This document shows positions 1 through 5,180 of a stretch of DNA of 5,180 bases, one piece after another (position 1 is the stretch's first letter; every line of letters starts with the position of its first letter). This DNA is from an uncultured Collinsella sp. (GTDB lineage Bacteria > Actinomycetota > Coriobacteriia > Coriobacteriales > Coriobacteriaceae), in assembly GCA_900556205.1 (NCBI GenBank), contig USNX01000105.1, forward strand, positions 1-5,180, given 5' to 3'. Below the pieces are notes generated by a model that was given only the letters and a program-made list of their open reading frames with translations, had not been told where the DNA came from and made no database searches. The position numbers were made by a program, and so were the translations under genes.

Positions 1-528
1 CTTCATAGCATCGACGCTAAAGATCTGCGGCGTCTGCGCGGCCCAATAGAGCTCACGCGGCGGCGTCTCGACGATATTGTCGCCATCGACGATCTTGAGC
101 GTGTCGATCGCGGGCTGGCCGCACACGACACCGTCGAGCGAGCGGTCGCCTACAAGCACGTCGATCGCATGGTCGATGGCCTCGGTCGTGATGAGCGGAC
201 GGGCGCCGTCGTGGATAGCGACATATTCGAAACCCGCCGGCACCGCGTGCACGCCGGCGCGGGTGGAATCCTGACGAGTATCGCCGGCATCGGCAAAGCT
301 GATGGGCGTGTCATAGTCAAACGGGTCGATAGCCAAGCGGCGCATCTCGGCACGGCGCTCGGCAGGGCAAACCACGACGATATGGCCGACCTTGTCGCTA
401 CGATCGAACGCGCGGATGGACCAGCTCATGAGCGGACGGCCCGCCACGTTAACGAGCTGCTTGCCGCCGGGATTTCCAAAGCGCTGGCCGCTGCCGCCGG
501 CAACGACCACGGCGCATACGGGCGCCAT
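1..528 (-). CDS. ispD: 2-C-methyl-D-erythritol 4-phosphate cytidylyltransferase (IspD), 3' end cut by window edge
   Basis: IspD transfers CMP from CTP to 2-C-methyl-D-erythritol 4-phosphate, the third step of the cytosolic MEP pathway to isoprenoid precursors. The 176 residues present show the family signature in order: the N-terminal nucleotide-binding loop VVVAGGSGQRFG (residues 7-18) followed by KQL (23-25), the GDTRQDSTRAGV segment (82-93), IHDGARPL (105-112), PAIDTLK (139-145) and the late motif AAQTPQIF (163-170). The family is usually about 230 residues, so some 55 C-terminal residues should lie beyond position 1. The ATG at 528-526 is chosen because an AGGGG ribosome site lies at 541-537, eight bases before it, and because it overlaps the disA stop codon by one base (TAATG). 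That overlap indicates translational coupling to disA. A fusion to IspF downstream cannot be excluded because the end is not visible. Confidence 0.95.
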   Translation of the reverse strand, partial: MAPVCAVVVAGGSGQRFGNPGGKQLVNVAGRPLMSWSIRAFDRSDKVGHIVVVCPAERRAEMRRLAIDPFDYDTPISFADAGDTRQDSTRAGVHAVPAGFEYVAIHDGARPLITTEAIDHAIDVLVGDRSLDGVVCGQPAIDTLKIVDGDNIVETPPRELYWAAQTPQIFSVDAMK

Positions 529-1595
529 TATGCGTTCCCCTGTTTGGTGCCCTTCATGCGGTACAGCGAGTCCGCAAGAATGGCAGGGTTGTTGACGCCA
601 AAGTCGCCCAAGCGCTCCGGATCCTCGCTGATGTCGTCCATGAGCTCCTGCAGCGAGCCATACTCGTCGACGATCTTCTCGGCCACGCCGTCGCGCACGA
701 CGGACACGCGCGAAAGCGTGCGCAGGCCCAGCGGCGTCATGACGGAGTCCTCGTCCAAGTCGTCATAGCCCAGAACTGCCGCCACGTGCTGCGGGTCGGA
801 CAGGTCCTTAGGCGTCATACGGCTCAGCTCGGCGCGAATCTTCTCGGCGTTGGCCTCAGAGGAATCGCTCGCGTAGTCGCGGATCATCAAGTCGTATTCG
901 GTATCCATGCTGGAGCCCGCGAGCTGCTCGAGCTGCATCTGCACGAGCTTACCCTGGTTACCCAGCTTGACAATGCAATCCTTAAGCTCGGTCTTTGCCT
1001 GCTGCATGATCTCGAAGCTCGAGAAAATACCGGTAATGTCGGCGAGTGTGACGTAGTCGTCGAGCTCGAGGGCCGTCAGGCGCAGCAGGGAGCGATCGAG
1101 CGACTGACGGGTAGTCTGGAGCGTGGCGACGAGCTGGTTGACCGAGCTCATGATGGTGGTGACGGGCTGGATCTCGTAGCTCTTGCCGTGGACGTACACG
1201 TTGACGACGGCGCGACGAGCCGAAACCGAGATCACGATGGCATCGGTGAGCACCGACATGCGAGCGGCAGTACGGTGACGCATGCCCGTCTCACTCGTGG
1301 CGAGCGAGGGATCGGGATTGAGGTGGAAGTTGGCGCGCAGGATCTGGGTGAGGTCGCCATCGATAACGATGGCGCCGTCCATCTTGGAAAGCTCGAACAG
1401 GCGGTTCGAGGTAAACGAAATGTTGAGCGGGAAGCCGTCGTTACCGGCAGCGAGCACGTTTTCGGTGTCGCCGACGCAGATAAGGGCGCCCAGGTGACCG
1501 GCGATGATCATGTCGAGGGCGGTGCGGATCGGCTGACCAGGTGCCGTCAGGCGGATGGCCTGTTCCATACGCTTTTGCAGCTCGTTCTTATCCAA
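528..1595 (-). CDS. disA: DNA integrity scanning protein DisA, diadenylate cyclase
   Basis: DisA condenses two ATP into cyclic di-AMP and, as an octamer, slides on DNA sensing branched structures. The 355 residues match the family length of roughly 350-360. The N-terminal DAC domain (about residues 10-145) carries both catalytic motifs, DGA (73-75, in KMDGAIVI) and GMRHRT (104-109). A helical spine domain follows (about 150-285), then a C-terminal region (about 290-350) where a helix-hairpin-helix DNA-binding motif is expected. There the usual GxG turn reads GVNNP (333-337), so the motif is divergent. The start is TTG at 1595: a GGGAG ribosome site (1607-1603) lies seven bases upstream, nearby ATGs are out of frame, and an in-frame stop lies just above. 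The gene runs into ispD with a one-base overlap. I see no radA next to it, although radA is its frequent partner elsewhere. No convincing promoter was found upstream. Confidence 0.96.
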   Translation of the reverse strand: MDKNELQKRMEQAIRLTAPGQPIRTALDMIIAGHLGALICVGDTENVLAAGNDGFPLNISFTSNRLFELSKMDGAIVIDGDLTQILRANFHLNPDPSLATSETGMRHRTAARMSVLTDAIVISVSARRAVVNVYVHGKSYEIQPVTTIMSSVNQLVATLQTTRQSLDRSLLRLTALELDDYVTLADITGIFSSFEIMQQAKTELKDCIVKLGNQGKLVQMQLEQLAGSSMDTEYDLMIRDYASDSSEANAEKIRAELSRMTPKDLSDPQHVAAVLGYDDLDEDSVMTPLGLRTLSRVSVVRDGVAEKIVDEYGSLQELMDDISEDPERLGDFGVNNPAILADSLYRMKGTKQGNA

Positions 1596-1730
1596 GGCAT
1601 CGCTCCCATCGTATACGCTCCATAAACGCTAAATAGTTTCTCACGGTTTGTCCCTGCGGCGCTTGCGAAATCCGATGCTTACAGAATGAGCGAACACAGC
1701 TGAGAGCCCAACCCAAATCAGCTGTTCATG

Positions 1731-1739
1731 TGGTAGCAT
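1731..1739 (+). promoter_or_regulatory. Candidate extended -10 promoter for the riboswitch-mntP transcript
   Basis: The sequence TGGTAGCAT has the TG-N extension followed by TAGCAT, which matches four of six bases of the consensus -10. Transcription would begin near 1746, just before the first aptamer pairing strand at 1754. No good -35 hexamer sits at the normal distance, which is tolerated by extended -10 promoters. The call rests on position and motif only. Confidence 0.35.
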
Positions 1740-1753
1740 CGGGATTCGCATAA

Positions 1754-1851
1754 ATGAGGGAGTAGTCGCGTGATCGGGTTCGCCTCCGGTGGCGCGGCAA
1801 GTCAACACACTGGCCGATGCAGCCTGGCTTGCCTTAATGAACGAGACTCGT
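1754..1851 (+). promoter_or_regulatory. yybP-ykoY-type manganese riboswitch aptamer
   Basis: This leader precedes a manganese exporter and carries hallmarks of the yybP-ykoY family, whose aptamers bind Mn2+ between two docked loops. Directly visible are the conserved 5' loop GGGAGTAG (1758-1765); a closing helix of ATGAG (1754-1758) with CTCGT (1847-1851), including one G-U pair; an arm closed by GGCAAG (1796-1801) with CTTGCC (1828-1833), which encloses an AACACA loop segment and an inner GGC/GCC pairing (1812-1814 with 1822-1824); and the 3' conserved stretch GAACGAGAC (1839-1847). The 3' closing strand also belongs to the terminator arm that follows, so ligand-stabilised folding should block termination. 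This is an ON switch, as described for other members of the family. The family assignment is from remembered consensus, not a covariance-model search. Confidence 0.88.
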
Positions 1852-1888
1852 GGCTGTGCGCGCAACGCGTACGCCACGGGTCTTTTTT
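1844..1888 (+). terminator. Riboswitch-controlled intrinsic terminator in the mntP leader
   Basis: AGACTCGTGGC (1844-1854) pairs along all 11 positions with GCCACGGGTCT (1873-1883), with one wobble. After a bulged T at 1855 the stem continues as GTGCGCG (1856-1862) with CGCGTAC (1866-1872) around a CAA loop. Six T residues follow (1883-1888). The 5' arm includes 1847-1851, the same bases that close the aptamer, so aptamer and terminator are mutually exclusive folds. The structure lies 53 bases before the mntP start codon. Confidence 0.88.
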
Positions 1889-1928
1889 GTTACTCCCCCA
1901 AGAGGTACACGCGGGCCCGCCCGCAGAG

Positions 1929-1934
1929 AGGGAG
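1929..1934 (+). promoter_or_regulatory. mntP ribosome binding site
   Basis: AGGGAG sits seven bases before the ATG at 1942 and decides the start. The same frame is open upstream to a codon at 1789, but that extension would translate the riboswitch and its terminator and is not credible. Confidence 0.85.
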
Positions 1935-1941
1935 CCAGACT

Positions 1942-2520
1942 ATGGGACTCGCAGAGCTTGTGTTGCTCGCTATCGGCCTTTCTATGGACGCTTTTGCCGT
2001 ATCCATCTGCAAGGGCCTTGGCATGAAAAGGATCAACCTTAAGGTCGCCGTGATACTCGGCCTGTTCTTTGGCGGTTTCCAGGCCGGCATGCCCGTAATT
2101 GGGTGGGCCCTTGGTAGCCAGTTCATGGGCATCATCAGCCCCATCGACCACTGGATCGCCTTTATCCTGCTCGCCTTTATCGGCGGCAAGATGCTGTGGG
2201 AAGCCTTTACTGAGGACGAGAACGAAGGCGACGGCAAGGATGCCGAAAAGATCGACCTGGGCGAATATCTAATCCTTGCCATCGCCACCTCGATTGACGC
2301 GCTTGCCGTGGGCATCTCGTTTGCCGCGCTCTCGGTCGATATCGTTCCCGCCGTGTCGCTCATTGGCATCACGACCTTTGTCTTCTCCGTTGCCGGCGTA
2401 GCGATCGGCCACACCTTTGGCGCGCGCTACGAAAAGCCCGCCACCATCGTGGGTGGCGTCGTGCTCGTCCTCATCGGCCTCAAGATTTTGCTGGAGCATC
2501 TGGGGATTTTGGCGCTGTAA
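1942..2520 (+). CDS. mntP: Manganese efflux pump MntP
   Basis: MntP exports Mn2+ across the cytoplasmic membrane and protects against manganese overload. The 192-residue product matches the family (E. coli MntP has 188) and shows the expected internal duplication. GLSMDAFAVSI (residues 12-22) in the first helix is echoed by ATSIDALAVGI (115-125) in the fourth, each with a conserved membrane Asp (D16, D119). Six hydrophobic segments are visible at roughly 3-25, 34-58, 68-89, 108-130, 136-158 and 167-190. A charged, acidic cytoplasmic-type loop (about 90-107) joins the two halves. The GGFQAGMP segment (44-51) is also typical. The gene is transcribed alone from a manganese riboswitch leader and diverges from disA. 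The stop at 2518-2520 is followed by a hairpin at 2550-2582. Confidence 0.96.
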   Translation: MGLAELVLLAIGLSMDAFAVSICKGLGMKRINLKVAVILGLFFGGFQAGMPVIGWALGSQFMGIISPIDHWIAFILLAFIGGKMLWEAFTEDENEGDGKDAEKIDLGEYLILAIATSIDALAVGISFAALSVDIVPAVSLIGITTFVFSVAGVAIGHTFGARYEKPATIVGGVVLVLIGLKILLEHLGILAL

Positions 2521-2549
2521 AACACCCTTCAAAACTAAACGTCCGGATG

Positions 2550-2582
2550 AGGCCTAATGCAGAGTTTTGCATGAGGCCTTTT
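2550..2582 (+). terminator. Probable mntP intrinsic terminator containing an operator-like site
   Basis: AGGCCT-A-ATGCA (2550-2561) pairs with TGCAT-G-AGGCCT (2568-2579), leaving one A/G mismatch and a six-base loop, and is followed by a short T run (2579-2582). The stem is sound but the T run is brief, so termination may be partial. The inner part of the stem is the first of three operator-like sites upstream of hipB. Confidence 0.6.
2557..2572 (+). promoter_or_regulatory. Operator-like site O1 upstream of hipB
   Basis: ATGCAGAGTTTTGCAT is an imperfect palindrome with ATGCA/TGCAT outer arms and a six-base core. It differs from O2 at a single base and begins 27 bp before it. It lies inside the probable mntP terminator stem. 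Binding by HipB is inferred from position and from the short-palindrome style of known HipB operators. Confidence 0.55.
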
Positions 2583-2609
2583 CATGCAGACTTTTGCATG
2601 TCATACTAT
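2579..2609 (+). promoter_or_regulatory. Candidate hipBA promoter
   Basis: Overlapping -10 candidates are CATACT (2602-2607) and TACTAT (2604-2609), each matching four of six consensus bases. With a 17-base spacer they pair with TTTTCA (2579-2584) or TTCATG (2581-2586) as a weak -35. Transcription would begin within O3, about 20-25 bases before the hipB start. The -10 lies exactly in the gap between O2 and O3, which supports autorepression. Confidence 0.5.
2584..2599 (+). promoter_or_regulatory. Operator-like site O2 between the hipB -35 and -10 elements
   Basis: ATGCAGACTTTTGCAT has the same arms as O1. Bases 2585-2599 form a perfect 15-bp inverted repeat with 2611-2625 (O3). The site fills the spacer of the proposed hipB promoter, a position where a bound repressor would exclude RNA polymerase. 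Confidence 0.65.
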
Positions 2610-2610
2610 G

Positions 2611-2626
2611 ATGCAAAAGTCTGCAC
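2611..2626 (+). promoter_or_regulatory. Operator-like site O3 at the hipB transcription start
   Basis: ATGCAAAAGTCTGCAC is the inverse of O2 (perfect over 15 bases) and begins exactly 27 bp after it, as O2 does after O1. It overlaps the expected transcription start and ends four bases before the ribosome site AGGAG (2630-2634). Confidence 0.65.
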
Positions 2627-2640
2627 GTTAGGAGATCGCC

Positions 2641-3111
2641 GTGGATACCCTTCCCATCACCACACCGCGCCAAGCTGGCATCTACGTGCGCCAGGCACGC
2701 GAGGCTCAGGGTCTCACCCGTGCCGCCCTCGCTAATAAGGCCGGTGTTTCGGAGCGCCTGCTCGCATCGCTCGAGCTGGGAGATGCCACGGGCATTCGGC
2801 TCGACAAGCTGTTGGCAATCTTCAATGCTCTCGGACTGGCGCTCGCCGCTCAAGGGGATATCGCCAAAACGAATAACGAGCAACCAGTCGACGCCCCGCA
2901 TGCCGATTTGCAACCTTGTAGCACCCCCAGGTGCCATCACGCTCAACGTCCCTCTCATAGCCACCGTCGCTGCGCCGCCATTCCGGTTCTTGCAGACGCC
3001 CCCTTTACGTCCGAGCTCTACGACAAGGCCTTCGCCGATTTCGCCATGTCCAATCTCGGAGTCTCGATTGCCACAAGCGCATCTGCCCAAACCAAGCCCG
3101 AAGGGAGATAG
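2641..3111 (+). CDS. hipB: HipB-like antitoxin / XRE-family repressor, possibly carrying compensating frameshifts
   Basis: The N-terminal part (about residues 9-70) is an XRE helix-turn-helix domain, with YVRQAREAQGLTRAALANKAGVS leading into a second helix SERLLASLELG and the helical LDKLLAIFNALGLAL. HipB proteins bind operator DNA, neutralise HipA and co-repress their operon. The start is GTG at 2641, six bases after AGGAG. The 156-residue product is long compared with E. coli HipB (88 residues). Residues about 90-117 are rich in Cys, His, Arg, Ser and Pro, unlike the flanks, and the bases there look coding in the next frame. From about residue 118 a normal acidic/hydrophobic tail resumes (SELYDKAFADFAMSNLG, 124-140), which may contact HipA. 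Only three bases separate its stop from hipA. The HTH call is firm. Whether the middle is authentic is open. Confidence 0.85.
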   Translation: MDTLPITTPRQAGIYVRQAREAQGLTRAALANKAGVSERLLASLELGDATGIRLDKLLAIFNALGLALAAQGDIAKTNNEQPVDAPHADLQPCSTPRCHHAQRPSHSHRRCAAIPVLADAPFTSELYDKAFADFAMSNLGVSIATSASAQTKPEGR

Positions 3112-3114
3112 CCA

Positions 3115-4419
3115 ATGGCCAGAAAAACGCTTCGGACTATTATTTGCGGCGTACCCGCAGGAACGCTCATGCAAGATGAGAGCGGTCTAGTCAGTTTTGT
3201 CTACGATCAAGATTATGACGGGCCAGCCCTATCGACCAACATTCCCATATCAAATCGCACATACGGCCAACAGGTCATGAATCCGTACTTGTTTGGTCTT
3301 CTACCCGACAGCGAGGATCAGCGAAAGGCGATTGCTGCCGAATTCGACGTTAGACCCAACAATGCCGTTGCGCTACTCAGCCATATCGGACTTGACTGTC
3401 CGGGTGGAGTGCAGTTTTGCGCCGAAGAAGACGTCAACGCCGTCTTGCATCGCACCAGCGAATACCGCCCTATAGGCGATCACGAGATTGCACTGCGACT
3501 CAAGTCAATCAGAGATGACCGCAATGCATCGTGGATGGGCCTAGATGAAAGTTGGTCACTTGGAGGCAATCAGGGCAAGTTCGCTCTCGCACTCATAGAC
3601 GGTCGCTGGTGCGAATGCGTGGGCTCCTCGCCCACGACGCATATTTTCAAAAATGGCGTCATCGGATTTAAACTTGAGGCTCTTAATGAGTTTGTCTGCA
3701 TGAAAAGCGCCCAGCGCGCGGGTATCGCAACGGCGAACGTTGAGTATCGCTTATTTGAGGACGAACCCGCCCTCATTGTTGAGCGATATGACCGCGTGAA
3801 AGTCAAAGACGGAACAATCATGCGTCTACACCAAGAAGACCTCTGTCAGGCTCTTGGAGTGATGCCCGCTCAAAAGTACACGGCAGACGGCGGCCCGACC
3901 GCACGCGATATTCAGGAACTCCTCGTCAATACGAGCCACCATCAACTTAACCTGTATCTGTTTACGCAGATACTTTTCTTTAACGCCATCATCGGCGCAC
4001 CGGACGCGCATGCGAAGAACTATTCCCTGCTTCTTGGAAACGGCGGCACAGCTATGATGGCTCGTATGTATGACGTTGCATCGGGGCTGGCATACGAACG
4101 TATGCGCCGCCGAGCGCGCCTTGCCATGAGCGTTGGCGGCGAAAATCGTGTGGGGCGCATCGGCCCAGGCGCTATCCGCCGATACTACGGTATGGGCGAC
4201 CCCGCGCTGGAGGCGGCGCTCACCGATGCCGGGCTATCCGAGAAGTTTTGCTTTGCGACCATGATGGACCTCGCCTACGAGGTACCCATTTGCATGGAAG
4301 AGGTCATGGACGAATACGCCGACCTGCCCGGCATGGCGGACCTGCGCGAGCATATGCTCGGCCCCGTCTGCGAAAACTGCCAGCGCACCCTCGACCTCAT
4401 CAAGGCGGATATGGGCTAG
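3115..4419 (+). CDS. hipA: HipA-family serine/threonine kinase toxin
   Basis: HipA kinases slow growth by phosphorylating cytosolic targets (GltX, glutamyl-tRNA synthetase, in E. coli) and are held in check by HipB. The 434 residues match full-length HipA (E. coli 440). Visible in order are the N-terminal subdomain (about 5-105), the SLGGNQGKFAL loop (148-158) whose Ser148 corresponds to the autophosphorylated Ser150 of E. coli, TTHIFK (174-179) with the likely ATP-binding Lys179, VERYDR (222-227), HQEDL (239-243), the catalytic APDAHAKN (295-302; Asp297, Asn302) and MYDVAS (318-323; metal-binding Asp320). No key residue is missing, so an active kinase is expected. The ATG at 3115 has a GGGAG ribosome site seven bases upstream, inside the end of hipB. 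Codon use is mixed early and strongly GC-ending late. Its target here is unknown. Confidence 0.93.
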   Translation: MARKTLRTIICGVPAGTLMQDESGLVSFVYDQDYDGPALSTNIPISNRTYGQQVMNPYLFGLLPDSEDQRKAIAAEFDVRPNNAVALLSHIGLDCPGGVQFCAEEDVNAVLHRTSEYRPIGDHEIALRLKSIRDDRNASWMGLDESWSLGGNQGKFALALIDGRWCECVGSSPTTHIFKNGVIGFKLEALNEFVCMKSAQRAGIATANVEYRLFEDEPALIVERYDRVKVKDGTIMRLHQEDLCQALGVMPAQKYTADGGPTARDIQELLVNTSHHQLNLYLFTQILFFNAIIGAPDAHAKNYSLLLGNGGTAMMARMYDVASGLAYERMRRRARLAMSVGGENRVGRIGPGAIRRYYGMGDPALEAALTDAGLSEKFCFATMMDLAYEVPICMEEVMDEYADLPGMADLREHMLGPVCENCQRTLDLIKADMG

Positions 4420-4449
4420 GTGTCCGTAATCTCCCATTTCCCAAAAGAA

Positions 4450-4490
4450 GAGAGGGGGCACCCGTCGCAAAAGACCGGGTGCCCCCTCTC
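4450..4490. terminator. Perfect 15-bp hairpin terminator between convergent hipA and pepD
   Basis: GAGAGGGGGCACCCG (4450-4464) pairs perfectly with CGGGTGCCCCCTCTC (4476-4490) around an 11-base loop. On the minus strand the hairpin is followed by TTCTTTT, so it fits best as the terminator of the pepD-type gene. On the plus strand no T run follows (GTAATG), so ending hipA transcription would rely on the stem alone. It sits in the 126-base gap between the two stop codons. Confidence 0.8.
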
Positions 4491-4545
4491 GTAATGTCAT
4501 TTGCAATCTGCTAGCACGTGGCTCGGACTGCTGCCAGCGCGACCT

Positions 4546-5180
4546 TTACGCAGCGAGGCGCTTGAGGACGTCGATGAGCAGCTCGTAGAAGCGCTCGGCA
4601 GAAGCGAGCTCCATGCTCTCGTCCGGGGTGTGGACATCGGAGAGCGTCGGGCCCACGGCGATGGCGTCCAGGCCGTGCAGGGCCTCGGCAAACAGGCCGC
4701 ACTCAAGGCCGGCGTGAATGGACTCGATTCGTAGCTCGGAGCCAAAGAGCTCGCGATAGCTCTCGACAAAGATGTCGCGGACCGGCGAATGCTCGGCATA
4801 GCTCCAGCCGGGATACTCGAACTCAAACTTGGCGTCGAATCCCAGGACATCGGCCAGCGTCTGCAGGCGGTCCTTGAACTCGTTCTGCAGCGAGGTGATC
4901 GAGGAGCGCGGGGACAGCATGATCTTGACCTGGTCGTCAGAGGTGGCAACCACGCCGATGTTGGAGGAAACCTCGACGGAGCCGTCGGTGGCGACGTTGC
5001 GGCGGATCACACCGTTGGGGGCAAGACGCAGAGCGCGAATAAGGGCAAGTGCGGACTTCTCGTCCATGGCCTCGACCTCAGCGTTGTCGGCAATCTCAAC
5101 CGTGCAGGTAAAGCCGGGGTCGAAGACCTCGAGCTCGGCAGTAACGTCGGCGATGATGCCCTTTGCGATCTGGGCCGCGG
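4546..5180 (-). CDS. pepD: Aminoacyl-histidine dipeptidase (PepD-type, M20 family), C-terminal part
   Basis: PepD is a cytosolic zinc peptidase that cleaves Xaa-His dipeptides such as carnosine. The visible 210 residues run from the window edge to a TAA at 4548-4546 and correspond to the C-terminal part of a protein usually near 480-490 residues, so the start and the N-terminal metal ligands lie to the right. Recognisable segments are APNGVIRRN, VEVSSNIGVV, EYPGWSY, the strongly conserved IHAGLECGL (coded near 4698-4721) and GPTLSDVHTPDE (near 4617-4652). The His of the last motif should be a zinc ligand of the active site. The reading frame continues upstream of the Met at 5067 (preceded by ADNAEVEA), so that Met is internal. 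The gene is convergent with hipA and ends before the hairpin at 4450-4490. Confidence 0.93.
   Translation of the reverse strand, partial: AAQIAKGIIADVTAELEVFDPGFTCTVEIADNAEVEAMDEKSALALIRALRLAPNGVIRRNVATDGSVEVSSNIGVVATSDDQVKIMLSPRSSITSLQNEFKDRLQTLADVLGFDAKFEFEYPGWSYAEHSPVRDIFVESYRELFGSELRIESIHAGLECGLFAEALHGLDAIAVGPTLSDVHTPDESMELASAERFYELLIDVLKRLAA

Noticed and set aside
169..768. Plus-strand open frame (199 codons) opposite ispD and the end of disA
   Set aside because: Antisense to two firmly identified genes; the product has no family resemblance.
786..1625. Long plus-strand open frame (279 codons) opposite disA
   Set aside because: Antisense shadow of disA caused by GC-rich codon bias. Its composition is repetitive in V, G, H and D, and the minus strand encodes clear DisA motifs.
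1641..1877. Open minus-strand frame of 78 codons between disA and mntP
   Set aside because: It lies across the riboswitch and terminator, lacks a ribosome site and resembles no known protein; the RNA structures explain the sequence.
1911..1920. Perfect palindrome GCGGGCCCGC before mntP
   Set aside because: Without a loop it cannot form a useful hairpin, and short GC palindromes are expected by chance in such DNA.
2547..2626. Repeats upstream of hipB as a CRISPR array
   Set aside because: Only three short palindromic units, one inverted, with 11-bp gaps too short for spacers; they fit operators at a promoter.
2554..3174. Long minus-strand open frame (206 codons) opposite hipB
   Set aside because: It covers the hipB promoter array and is antisense to a clear HTH domain; no ribosome site or recognisable motif.

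Overview
The window looks like chromosomal DNA from a GC-rich Gram-positive bacterium. Third codon positions are rich in G and C, starts are preceded by strong purine-rich Shine-Dalgarno sites, and the gene set is disA, ispD, a manganese-riboswitch-controlled mntP, hipBA and pepD. A gut actinobacterium of the Coriobacteriia (Collinsella-like) fits best. That placement is inference from composition and gene content, not from a database match.

Layout. Positions 1-1595 hold two minus-strand genes: disA (diadenylate cyclase, TTG start at 1595) and ispD (MEP isoprenoid pathway, cut by the left edge). Their stop and start codons overlap as TAATG, so they form one translationally coupled operon. Positions 1596-1941 are a divergent intergenic region. 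It has an extended -10 promoter candidate near 1731-1739, then a yybP-ykoY-type manganese aptamer (about 1754-1851) whose closing strand is also part of the 5' arm of a very strong intrinsic terminator (1844-1888). mntP (1942-2520), a manganese exporter, follows and is presumably switched on by Mn2+.

Positions 2521-2640 are compact regulatory DNA. A modest mntP terminator hairpin contains the first of three 16-bp ATGCA-type operator-like sites, spaced exactly 27 bp apart, that lead into the promoter of a hipB-hipA toxin-antitoxin pair (2641-4419). The hipB reading frame is open throughout, but a segment in its second half (about 2906-2990) reads like coding DNA in another frame. hipA keeps the expected kinase motifs. 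A perfect 15-bp hairpin at 4450-4490 separates hipA from the convergent pepD-type dipeptidase, whose C-terminal 210 residues lie at 4546-5180.

The genes are mostly familiar housekeeping and stress genes. I see no clear new multi-gene system. The least ordinary features are the evenly spaced operator array nested in the mntP terminator, the apparent double frame change in hipB, and the way the riboswitch and its terminator share a strand.
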